Shown piece by piece: positions 20,722 to 28,615 of a stretch of 64,000 nucleotides of DNA; the stretch's first letter is position 1, and the number at the start of each line of letters is the position of its first letter. Position numbers and translations under genes: made by a program. The stretch is from the NCBI RefSeq assembly GCF_002776695.1, contig NZ_LFJC01000003.1, forward strand, positions 7,105,494-7,169,493. Direction: 5' to 3'. The notes beneath the pieces were generated by a model. It ran no database searches. It was not told the origin of the DNA and saw only the letters and a list, made by a program, of their open reading frames with translations. Source of the stretch: Bradyrhizobium nitroreducens (GTDB lineage Bacteria > Pseudomonadota > Alphaproteobacteria > Rhizobiales > Xanthobacteraceae).

Positions 20722-20728
20722 TCTCATC

Positions 20729-22291
20729 TTATCGGGAAGAGGCGTCTTGCCTTGTGTAGAGGCTGACATACGCGCCGGTGTACTCTTCTTTCCAGCCTCT
20801 CTCGCCGACCAGAAACTGCCGCAGCGGATCATGGGCCCTGACCCAGAGCACCGCGTCGATCTTGTACTTGTCGATCACCTCGTCCCAGTTGGCCGGCTCG
20901 ATGTCCCAGCGAACCAGCTTGTGATAGTCGCGCAGCAATTCGTCCGGATAGGCAGTCGCCGCCCGGCCGTCGACGAAGACGGGCACCGATCCGCCCGTCC
21001 TGAAGATCAGGAGCCCGCCGACGTTCCAGTGGTTCAACAGATGCGCGTGCGAGGCGTGCGCCTCGAGATAGCGGGCATCGTCTTCCGACAGCATGTCGGG
21101 CAGGGCCAGAGCCGGGCGCACCTGCATGAATGCAAATGGCAGCAGCAGGACGCCGACGACGCCTGCCGCCAGCATCGCGCGCCGGACCTCGACGCTCGCA
21201 AGACGCTTCGGCAGCAGCCGGTCGATGTGAAGCGCCATCGGGACGCTGGAGAAGATGAAGAAGAATGCGGTGTATCTGAACTGATAGAGACCGAGACACA
21301 GGAACAGCCACGCGAGCACGCGCGCCTCGAGCGGAACGCGCGTTGAGTTTCGGTATCGCAGCTCCAGCGCAACGAATGTCAGCGCATAGACGATGCCGGG
21401 CAAGCTTCCCGGCAGTTCCATGTTGAAGAAGTAGGAGCGCCACTCGCCGATATCGGCCTGGATGAAATGACCGAGCGTCGCCCTCACGCCGTCATAGACG
21501 TGCCATCCCAGCGGATTGACGAAGATCGCGATGACGCATCCGACGCCCGCCAGGACGTAATTCCGGAAGTTGACCCAGTCCCGCCGCAGCAGTGCGATGC
21601 CGGCGAACACGCCGAGGATCGGAAAGGCGAGCATGAAGCCGCCATGCAGATTGACCCAGGCGACCATTATCGGCGGCAACAGGAACCAGTTCCGCCGACG
21701 CAGGCATTCGCCGTAGAACACGACCGCGAACAGCATGGTCGCGACGTTCGGCGAAGCCGCCAGATACATGTTGGGGGAGGCTTCGTAGCAGGGATAGAGC
21801 AGGCATGCGGCGAACACCGCGATGCAAACCGCCGGAGCCGATGCACCGCTGCTCAGGCCGCAGAAGGTCAGATAACCGGCGATGATCGCGCCGCAGGCGA
21901 CGACCATGAGCACGATCCCGGCAAGGCCCGTGTGCTGATACAGCACGCTCGCCATCACGTCCCAGAGCCAGGACAGATTGTACCATTGCCTGTCGCCGAG
22001 GGTGAACGCCCACGGATCCTGGAATGGCACGTCGCCCCGCTGCCTGATCAAATCGCCGGCGGCGAGGTGCCAGCCGAGATCGTAATGGGCGAGCAGAAGC
22101 GGTCCGTTCGACAGGTAGAACACGGTGAGGAAGGCGATCAGGAAGATGTAGACCGCGACCCCGTCGAGGTAACCGCCGGACGCTGCGGGTGCGTCGCCAA
22201 TCCCGGGCCGGGACCAATCCTCGCGCGCGTCCATCGGAGCTCTCACCATCGCAGCCAGCCGCCTCAAGTCCCGAGTTTCCCCGATGTCCAC
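20729..22291 (-). CDS. Multi-spanning membrane protein, GT-C-like, function unknown
   Basis: A 520-residue protein with roughly eleven predicted helices. After TM1 the loop reads HYDLGWHLAAGDLIR, then PFQDPWAFTLGDRQWYNLSW, a pattern seen in uncharacterised bacterial GT-C proteins where the Asp/His pair could act like the catalytic loop of protein O-mannosyltransferases. The C-terminal 110 residues are soluble. The open frame starts with GTG at 22291; ATG codons at 22249 or 22234 are equally plausible. It is convergent with the GT87-like pair, which suggests a shared glycan role, but I do not recognise a named family. Confidence 0.7.
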   Translation of the reverse strand: MDIGETRDLRRLAAMVRAPMDAREDWSRPGIGDAPAASGGYLDGVAVYIFLIAFLTVFYLSNGPLLLAHYDLGWHLAAGDLIRQRGDVPFQDPWAFTLGDRQWYNLSWLWDVMASVLYQHTGLAGIVLMVVACGAIIAGYLTFCGLSSGASAPAVCIAVFAACLLYPCYEASPNMYLAASPNVATMLFAVVFYGECLRRRNWFLLPPIMVAWVNLHGGFMLAFPILGVFAGIALLRRDWVNFRNYVLAGVGCVIAIFVNPLGWHVYDGVRATLGHFIQADIGEWRSYFFNMELPGSLPGIVYALTFVALELRYRNSTRVPLEARVLAWLFLCLGLYQFRYTAFFFIFSSVPMALHIDRLLPKRLASVEVRRAMLAAGVVGVLLLPFAFMQVRPALALPDMLSEDDARYLEAHASHAHLLNHWNVGGLLIFRTGGSVPVFVDGRAATAYPDELLRDYHKLVRWDIEPANWDEVIDKYKIDAVLWVRAHDPLRQFLVGERGWKEEYTGAYVSLYTRQDASSR

Positions 22292-22561
22292 GACAATGGG
22301 CGCGCAGACTTATTTGCTCTAGGGGAAGACGATCTAAAGTGAAGTAAAGGCAGGCTGCGGCGCTAGGATTCCGGGTTCGGAAGGGGCGTGTCGGTAAACA
22401 GATGATTGCGTAAAGTGGATCATGGACCGCCGGCCTGCTCCTGAATACCTCGGTCGTGTCCGCGTGAGGTTTCGGCTGCCGAGAGCGGGGCGGTGCCCAG
22501 GTTCCCGAATGTCGATTCTTGAGTGGCAGTTCAGCAAACTAACCTGGCCGGTCGACCGCAG

Positions 22562-25039
22562 TTAGATTTCAATCTCCACCGGCACACCGATTTGAGTGGC
22601 GACCGGCGTGTAGATATCGGTCTCGATGCCCGGTGTCTCAATTGTGACGACAAGCGAATAGTGCGCCGTCCTATCCCAAGCTTCGAGGTGGGGACGCTTG
22701 TTCCACCAGCCCATGGTCGGGTAAACCGCGAGATGTCTGCGTGCCGCAAGGGCAGCGGCGGTGCCGTGCCAGACATCCGAATGAAGGGAGCCAACGGACG
22801 TAAGGCCGCTGAGGCGGCCAAACCGCCAGCCGGGATCGCTGAGGCCCGGGGCCTTATACTCATCGTCCCGCGCGAATTTATTGATGCGGCGCTCAAAATC
22901 GGCGGTGCTTTCGAGCGGGTTGCGAACCGCGAAGCGCAGGCCATGCGATTGATAGCCGTAGCGGGGTGTCCAGCCGCGGCCGCCGGGGCTGGGTTCGATG
23001 AAGTAAGAAAGCGTCACGCGCATGACGACCTCGGTGTTACCGAGGTCGCTTAGCACATCGATCGGCCAGGGAAGCGCGTGCGGGCGCATTTCGCGCGTCT
23101 TAATGTCGCTGCCATCCTTGAAGAACGGTTCGAGCTCGCTTTCGGCAATCAGCGTCAGACGGTTGTCGACGCTGGAGAGCAGGCGCGGGAGGTTGGGGAC
23201 GCCGTAGCCACAGCAGCGCAGCAACGTCTTGTAGTCTGGCCGGCCGTCGTCATTGACGAAGCGCGCCCGCATCGCCGGGGTCCATTCGGCGAAGTGGACC
23301 ATGAGCGCCCTGACAGTTTCGGGGCGCATGGAGGGATACTTGCTCCACAGCATAGCGGCGTAGCGGCTTGCGAGCGCGGCGGCGGCGCTGGTGTCGCCGA
23401 AGGTGATAAGACCCAGCCGCGTCGCGAAATTATGCGCCGTGGTTAGTAGTTGAAGATCGTCGAGATCGGCGGGATCGACGATGGTCGGATTGGAAGCGAG
23501 GTTGCCAGCTTCCATGACAATATCGGGTTTGAACGGCCATCGTGACCACGTCGCTGATGTGCAGCTCGAAGCTGCGAGATCGCCGCGCGGAGCAAGCGGT
23601 TGCCATTGGGGCCACTTGGTGCCGTCGATGGCAACCTTGTCGGTGTATCCGCCGATAGTAAGCGCGTTCCACGATTGCGCCGGATCGTGGATGCTGTCGG
23701 TAAAGTTCGAGGCCGGGTAATGGCGGCGCTGATCGGCCACGGTATTGCCGGCCGAGATGACGAAGAGACGCTTCGGACCGCCGTCGAGGCCGGCGGCAAG
23801 TTCATCGACCCTTGCGGACCAGGCAGAGGGCCGCCCGCGGTCGCGTCCATCGGTTGAGGTAATGGACATGCAGAAGACGCGGTTGCGCGCCGCCGTAACT
23901 TCCACGCGGGAGATGCTTTCGGCAGTCACGGCTCCATAGAGTGTGGAATCGTGAGGGTCATCGGGATTGATAAGTTTGACGGATTCGATGCGGTGAGTGC
24001 AATTGACCTGTCCTTGCGCGGCGAGCACGTCCGTGAGGTCGCCAAACGAGGCGAGGCCCGCCATCTCGGTACCGTGGCCGTAACGGTCGTCCACATTCCA
24101 AGCCGGCTTATATGTGTGGAGGTCTGTCTGTGCGACGAGCGGAGTAAGGAGTGGGTGACCCCGGTTAACGCCTGTATCGAGCAAGCAAACATAGGATGTG
24201 TTTGCTCCCGGCGGCACCAGGCGCGCCGAAAGATCATCGATCCATGCTTGCTGGTCGATCGAAGTCATTGCGGTAAAGAATTCCGCCGTCACCTTGGGCA
24301 GACGGATTTCCGCGATCATACCGAGGATGTCGACGGATCGTGCGAGGTCGTGGGCAGTGCCGCGGACAAGAACCACGATGCGATCGACGAAAGTAAGCAC
24401 CTGGTCGCCGACCGCGAGATTGAAGTGTTCAGCGTACCCGCGCAGGCGTGCGAGGTGATCGACCCGCGGCTCGCGGCGCAACCAAACCTCCCAAGTGACC
24501 GGCGCCTCTTGATCGGGAAACGGCAAGGTCTCTTCGGTCCACAAGGCTTCGAGCGCCGCAAGCTGAATATGGCTGATGCTCTCGACGAGATCCTGGTTCT
24601 TGGGACGGGCGATGCCGCCTTCGGCCCGCGGAGTCGTGTTCTCGTCGCGATAGGCTTCAATTTTGCGAAGAAAGAGTTCGAGCTTGTTCTCGGGCACAAA
24701 CACTGTGGCCTGCATCGTGTTGTCGGGCAAGGTCCGAACGTTGCAGAGCTGAATGCCGCTTCGCGTGACATCAAGGCTCTCAAATTTGAGCGGGAAATTC
24801 GGCTCGCTATCAAAACGTAGATAGATACCAAGGCCGGCATCGAGCCCCAGCGCGCGTTGCTCTTTGGCGCGCGCTATCGCTTGAGGTGCGACGGCCTCAA
24901 GTTGCTCGACCAACGTTTGGGCATGCGCGGCCCGATCGCGCGCGGGCACGTTGAAGCGTTCGCGCGGCCCGGTACTGGGGCTCGTGAAACGAGTGGTCTC
25001 GTCTGTGGTTGGAACGAAGAGATGAGGACGTAAAGCCAT
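22562..25039 (-). CDS. ietS: Subtilisin-like (S8) serine protease, IetS-like
   Basis: An 825-residue protein with no signal peptide. Residues 1 to about 270 form an unassigned N-terminal domain. The S8 domain follows, with Asp288 (CLLDTG), His322 (YGHGTEMAGLA), oxyanion Asn432 (ISAGN) and nucleophile Ser551 (GDTSAAAALAS) all intact. A C-terminal region of about 220 residues contains ALPWPIDVLSDLGNTEVVMRVTLSYFIEPS, which reads like a beta-rich module. It lies 24 bases after the AAA ATPase gene in the same direction. The pair has the composition of IetAS, known from Agrobacterium Ti plasmids as a stability (toxin-antitoxin) pair and counted among bacterial defence systems, where the protease is the effector. 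Cytoplasmic action under ATPase control is inferred. Base composition is lower in GC than its neighbours, suggesting transfer. Confidence 0.85.
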   Translation of the reverse strand: MALRPHLFVPTTDETTRFTSPSTGPRERFNVPARDRAAHAQTLVEQLEAVAPQAIARAKEQRALGLDAGLGIYLRFDSEPNFPLKFESLDVTRSGIQLCNVRTLPDNTMQATVFVPENKLELFLRKIEAYRDENTTPRAEGGIARPKNQDLVESISHIQLAALEALWTEETLPFPDQEAPVTWEVWLRREPRVDHLARLRGYAEHFNLAVGDQVLTFVDRIVVLVRGTAHDLARSVDILGMIAEIRLPKVTAEFFTAMTSIDQQAWIDDLSARLVPPGANTSYVCLLDTGVNRGHPLLTPLVAQTDLHTYKPAWNVDDRYGHGTEMAGLASFGDLTDVLAAQGQVNCTHRIESVKLINPDDPHDSTLYGAVTAESISRVEVTAARNRVFCMSITSTDGRDRGRPSAWSARVDELAAGLDGGPKRLFVISAGNTVADQRRHYPASNFTDSIHDPAQSWNALTIGGYTDKVAIDGTKWPQWQPLAPRGDLAASSCTSATWSRWPFKPDIVMEAGNLASNPTIVDPADLDDLQLLTTAHNFATRLGLITFGDTSAAAALASRYAAMLWSKYPSMRPETVRALMVHFAEWTPAMRARFVNDDGRPDYKTLLRCCGYGVPNLPRLLSSVDNRLTLIAESELEPFFKDGSDIKTREMRPHALPWPIDVLSDLGNTEVVMRVTLSYFIEPSPGGRGWTPRYGYQSHGLRFAVRNPLESTADFERRINKFARDDEYKAPGLSDPGWRFGRLSGLTSVGSLHSDVWHGTAAALAARRHLAVYPTMGWWNKRPHLEAWDRTAHYSLVVTIETPGIETDIYTPVATQIGVPVEIEI

Positions 25040-25063
25040 GCCGCCCCTATCGGCACGAGGGTA

Positions 25064-26050
25064 TCATTTGCTTTTGTGCGTAACGGCGATCTTTCGGTCT
25101 GAAATGGAATGAATGAGTTCTGCATGCGTCACGGACGTTCGATCGTGAATGATCGCGTCTTTGATCGCATCTTCGCAAGCGCGGGTGATGTCCGCGAAAT
25201 TGAGGCCTTGGGCCGCCGTTGCAATTTTCGGCCATTGGAGCTTGGCCGGAGCGAAGCCTCCCAATTTGACCTTCAAGGTCTCAATGATGCGCGTACGGTC
25301 GGGAAGATCGTATTCGATCACGTCGTCGAAACGTCGAAAGAGGGCGCGATCGAGAATGCGAACGTGATTGGTTGCCGCGACCACAAGACTATCCGAATGG
25401 TCTTGTTCGACCATCTGCAGAAAGCTGTTCAGGACGCGGCGTATCTCGCCAACGTCGTTGGCGAGGCCGCGGGTTGAGCCGATGCTGTCGAATTCATCGA
25501 ACAGGTAGACGCCGCGGGTTTGATTGAGCGTTTCAAAAATCAACCGTAGCTTGGCGGCCGTCTCGCCCATGAACTTCGTGATCAAGCTATCCAGGCGGAC
25601 GACAAAGAGCGGCAAGCCAAGTTCGCCGGCAAGTGCGGAAGCGGTGAGGGTTTTACCGGTGCCGGGCGGCCCGATCAGCAGCAACTTGCGCCGGGGCGAG
25701 AGGCCGCTGCTCCGAATAAGAGAGACGGCGCGTTGTTCGCGGATGACCCGTTCAAGCTTTTTCTTGGTACGTGTACCGAGCACAAGGTCCTTCAGGTGGG
25801 CGCTCGGATAAGAGGCCGAGAGAAGCTCTGCTGCCTCGCCGCGAGGACGAGCCAACGGGATTGGCTGCTTCGACGGCGTCGTGACTCGGGACTTGGCCTT
25901 GTCGATGAGTGCACGGATTTCCTCGGCGAGCTTGCCGTGTCCGAGACGTGCTTCATGCGCTGCGATTTGCATCGCAACAGAATAGAAATGCGCTTCGTCG
26001 CCCTCCGTCAGGGAGGAGATCAGAGCCTTCACTTGGTCCGCGCTTGGCAT
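25064..26050 (-). CDS. ietA: AAA family ATPase, IetA-like
   Basis: A 328-residue single-domain AAA ATPase. An N-terminal helical part (about 1-90) precedes Walker A GPPGTGKT at 127-134, the pore-loop-like segment ITKFMGETAAKLR at about 157-169, Walker B YLFDEFDS with Asp185/Glu186, sensor-1 AATN at 225-228, and arginine-finger region ALFRRFDD near 240. The C-terminal lid contains NFADITRACEDAIKDAI. It is close to the classical AAA (spastin/FtsH-like) group, not a STAND protein. ATG at 26050 starts the two-gene unit with the S8 protease downstream. Known IetA proteins act as the antitoxin or regulator of IetS; here it presumably senses or restrains. It begins 82 bases from the 3' end of tRNA-Leu. 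Confidence 0.88.
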   Translation of the reverse strand: MPSADQVKALISSLTEGDEAHFYSVAMQIAAHEARLGHGKLAEEIRALIDKAKSRVTTPSKQPIPLARPRGEAAELLSASYPSAHLKDLVLGTRTKKKLERVIREQRAVSLIRSSGLSPRRKLLLIGPPGTGKTLTASALAGELGLPLFVVRLDSLITKFMGETAAKLRLIFETLNQTRGVYLFDEFDSIGSTRGLANDVGEIRRVLNSFLQMVEQDHSDSLVVAATNHVRILDRALFRRFDDVIEYDLPDRTRIIETLKVKLGGFAPAKLQWPKIATAAQGLNFADITRACEDAIKDAIIHDRTSVTHAELIHSISDRKIAVTHKSK

Positions 26051-26132
26051 GGTTTGATAAGCCTCGGCGTCACTCTAGTATAGAATTAACTGCATGATAG
26101 AGGAGATCTCTTTCATCAACTTTAAAGTTAGA

Positions 26133-26221
26133 TGGTGCGGGCAGCCGGGGTCGAACCGGCACAGCGCTTGCGCACCGAGGGATTTTAAGTCCCTTGCGTC
26201 TACCAATTCCGCCATGCCCGC
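26133..26221 (-). tRNA. tRNA-Leu (anticodon TAA)
   Basis: It starts GCGGGCATGGCGGAATTGG and ends with the complementary acceptor TGCCCGCA followed by an encoded CCA. The anticodon stem is GGGA/TCCC around loop CTTAAAA, giving anticodon TAA. A long class-II variable arm (CGGTGCGCAAGCGCTG) and the T-loop GGTTCGACCCC are present. Its 3' end faces the ietA gene, the usual side for tRNA-targeted insertion. Confidence 0.95.
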
Positions 26222-26393
26222 TTGATCCAACGAGATCAAACACTTAAGTCCATCCCCGGGCGTCTGGAATTGGTGCTTTGCGTCTGCCGGGGACGTTCTT
26301 CCTTAAGCGAGCCGGGCGCACAAGGCAAAGCCTCAATCCGGACACCGGGAGTTGCTTTAGGCATTCTCAATCCAACGGGACTATTCATCCGGC

Positions 26394-26813
26394 ATGTCTG
26401 CTTCGTTCTCCTCTTCCCTGCGCGGCTTTGGTGCGCTCCTCGCGCTGCTTGTGGCCGGCGCCGCGCTGTCCGGCTGCGCCGGCATGAGCGAGACGATCGC
26501 GCCGGCTTTTGCCGATCCCGCCAAATACGAATTGTACGACTGCAAGCAGCTGGAGGCCGAGCGCAAGACGCTCGCCAAGCGCACCGATGAGTTGCGGGCG
26601 CTGATGGAGAAGGCCGAGACCGGAGCCGGTGGCGCCGTGGTGTCCGAGCTCGCCTATCGCAACGATTATGTCGCCGCGCGTGGGTCGTCGCAATTGGCCG
26701 AGGACGCCTGGCGCCGCAACAGGTGCCGGGAAACGCCGCCTGAGGCGACGCCGCCTGCGCCGTCACCCGCCGCAGCCAAGCCCGCATCGAAATCCGGCAG
26801 AGCGGCCCGCTGA
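26394..26813 (+). CDS. Small lipoprotein
   Basis: A 139-residue secreted protein with a lipoprotein signal: hydrophobic stretch LLALLVAGAA then lipobox LSGC with Cys28 as the lipidated residue. The mature part is mainly helical (residues 50-85, QLEAERKTLAKRTDELRAL) with two further cysteines at about 50 and 111 that could pair, and ends in a proline/alanine-rich tail. No enzyme motif is seen; a twin-arginine signal is absent. It is likely a conserved rhizobial envelope lipoprotein of unknown role. It is convergent with the FAD monooxygenase gene 25 bases away. Confidence 0.75.
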   Translation: MSASFSSSLRGFGALLALLVAGAALSGCAGMSETIAPAFADPAKYELYDCKQLEAERKTLAKRTDELRALMEKAETGAGGAVVSELAYRNDYVAARGSSQLAEDAWRRNRCRETPPEATPPAPSPAAAKPASKSGRAAR

Positions 26814-26838
26814 AGCGCGGCGCCGGCGGCGCTTGGTC

Positions 26839-28041
26839 TCAGGGCCGCCAGCCGTAGATCCAGTCCTGCCGCGCCAGCATGCGGTCCGGGCCGAGCGCGC
26901 GGATCGCAAGGTCGCGCGCGACCGCAAACGGTCCGCTCAGGTGATAGATGCGGCCCTGCTGCCGCGCGGTCCGCTGCACCCGCCGCACCCGCGCCTGGCG
27001 CGCGCGGCCATATTGCGTCAGCGCGGCCGAGATGCCCGCGCTGCTCTCGGCGGCGTCAAGGCTCAAATGCCGGGCGAGCACGGCGGCGTCCTCGATCGCC
27101 ATGCCCGCTCCTTGCGCTGCGAAGGGCAGCATCGCGTGCACGGCATCGCCGAGCAGCGCCACCGGCCCCTTGCTCCAGGGACAGCCGTCCGGCACGCCGA
27201 ACAGCGCCCATTTCCGCCAGCTGTCGACCGTGGCGAGCATCATGCGGGCCGAGGCCGGCCAGCGCGGTGCGGCGAAGGCGTCCATCACTTCCAGCGGGTC
27301 GCCCGGCGTGCTCCAGCCTGGCCTGTTCCAGGTGCCCGGCAACACCGCGACCACGTTGATCTGCCGTCCGCCCGCGATCGGATAGGCGACGAGATGGGCA
27401 TTCGGTCCCATCCAGAGCTGAACCCGGCGCGCGGTATAGTCCTTCGGCAGCTGCGTGGCGTCCAGCGTGCCGCGCCAGGCGATCAGGCCGGAGAAGCGCG
27501 GCTGCACCTCGGGAAACAGATGCTGGCGCACCGTCGACCAGATTCCGTCGGCGCCGATCAGCGCGCTGGCGAGATCGCTGCGGCGGATCGTGCCGCTGCG
27601 ATGGACGACCGTCAGGCCCTTGGCATGAGGCGCGACGTCCTCGAAGGTCGCGCCCAGTTTCAGGTCGACGTCGGGATGCTCGGCAACGGCGCCGGCCAGC
27701 GCCGATTGCAGGTCGGCGCGATGCACCACCCAATAGGGTGCGCCGGCCCGCAGCGAGGCTGCTTCACCGAGCGGCATGCGCAGGAGCTCGCCACCGGCCC
27801 GCGCGCTCATGATCGAGACCGCCTCCGGGACGACGGCGCGCAGCTTGAGGCGCTCGGTGAGGCCAAGTTCGACCAGCACGCGGCTGGCATTGGGGGAGAG
27901 TTGCAGTCCGGCGCCGACTTCCTCGAGGCGCTCGGCCTTTTCCAGCACGACGATGCGGAAGCCCCGGGCTGCGAGCGCGAGCGCAGCCGTCAGTCCACCG
28001 ATGCCGGCACCGGCGATGACAATCGTTCGGGAGAGCGCCAC
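26839..28041 (-). CDS. FAD-dependent monooxygenase (salicylate hydroxylase-like)
   Basis: A 400-residue class-A flavoprotein hydroxylase. The Rossmann motif VIAGAGIGGLTAALAL is at about 9-24, the DG-type segment ALIGADGIWSTVR near 160-175, and the second FAD motif ALLGDAVHAMLPFAAQGAG near 285-305. Such enzymes use NAD(P)H and oxygen to hydroxylate an aromatic ring; the substrate is not evident. The start is GTG at 28041, directly before the family-typical N-terminus. It lies 19 bases after the small zf-CHCC gene in the same direction, so they are probably co-transcribed. Confidence 0.88.
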   Translation of the reverse strand: MALSRTIVIAGAGIGGLTAALALAARGFRIVVLEKAERLEEVGAGLQLSPNASRVLVELGLTERLKLRAVVPEAVSIMSARAGGELLRMPLGEAASLRAGAPYWVVHRADLQSALAGAVAEHPDVDLKLGATFEDVAPHAKGLTVVHRSGTIRRSDLASALIGADGIWSTVRQHLFPEVQPRFSGLIAWRGTLDATQLPKDYTARRVQLWMGPNAHLVAYPIAGGRQINVVAVLPGTWNRPGWSTPGDPLEVMDAFAAPRWPASARMMLATVDSWRKWALFGVPDGCPWSKGPVALLGDAVHAMLPFAAQGAGMAIEDAAVLARHLSLDAAESSAGISAALTQYGRARQARVRRVQRTARQQGRIYHLSGPFAVARDLAIRALGPDRMLARQDWIYGWRP

Positions 28042-28060
28042 CCCTGACCGGTGGAGGCGG

Positions 28061-28306
28061 TCAGGCCACCTTGTCCTTCAGGACGCATTCCGGCGGACGG
28101 GCTTCGCCCGCCTTCAGGTCGGCCGCGAAACGGTACAGCGTCGAGCAATAGGGGCAGATGATCTCGTTGTCGTTGCCGAGGTCGAGGAAGACGTGCGGAT
28201 GATCGAACGGAGGGTTGGCGCCCACGCACATGAACTCTTGCGAGCCGATCTCGATGACGGGGACACCGGCATCGTTATGGAAGTGCGGGACGACATGGTC
28301 GGACAT
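28061..28306 (-). CDS. zf-CHCC zinc-finger protein (NDUFS6-like)
   Basis: An 81-residue protein with the zinc-binding pattern FMCVGANPPFDHPHVFLDLG followed by ICPYCSTLYRF: one Cys, a His and a Cys-x2-Cys pair. This is the domain of the 13-kDa iron-sulfur accessory subunit of mitochondrial complex I; alphaproteobacterial homologues are of the same size. A role in respiratory complex assembly or as a small zinc protein is inferred. ATG at 28306; the following gene is the FAD monooxygenase. Confidence 0.88.
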   Translation of the reverse strand: MSDHVVPHFHNDAGVPVIEIGSQEFMCVGANPPFDHPHVFLDLGNDNEIICPYCSTLYRFAADLKAGEARPPECVLKDKVA

Positions 28307-28615
28307 CGTAACTCATCCTGGAGTGGCAATGGCGGCAGACACAATCACGAACTGACGCGGCATCTTTGGGGCGCCGCGGACCATACTGGCGGGTGCAGAT
28401 GATTGCTAGTCCAGCGGAACCGAAAGGTCCGCAATTGCCCCATGCTCATTTGCTCATGCAAATTCGACACAATCTTGAGGCCTGAGAGAAGCCCTTCTTT
28501 CGTCGGGGACGTTGTGTCGCAATTTTGGCATACTATGTCTCTCGGAGAAGCGAATTTGCGACGAAAGACGAATCATCAGGCGCAAACGGTCCGAGGGACT
28601 GCCCGGGTTTTCCAC
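28307..28615. other. Divergent intergenic region with an inverted repeat
   Basis: This 309-base gap separates the divergent zf-CHCC gene and the membrane protein at 28616. It contains an inverted repeat GTCGCAA (28516-28522) / TTGCGAC (28556-28562) surrounding a TACTAT box near 28531 that could be a -10 element. It could be an operator for the plus-strand gene. I see no coding sequence in it. Confidence 0.35.

Noticed and set aside
22292..22561. Search for a tRNA-Leu 3' end copy (attachment site) at the far edge of the IetAS region
   Set aside because: Only short common strings such as ATTCCGGGTTCGG were found, and these belong to the palindromic repeat family. No convincing direct repeat of the tRNA end and no integrase gene.
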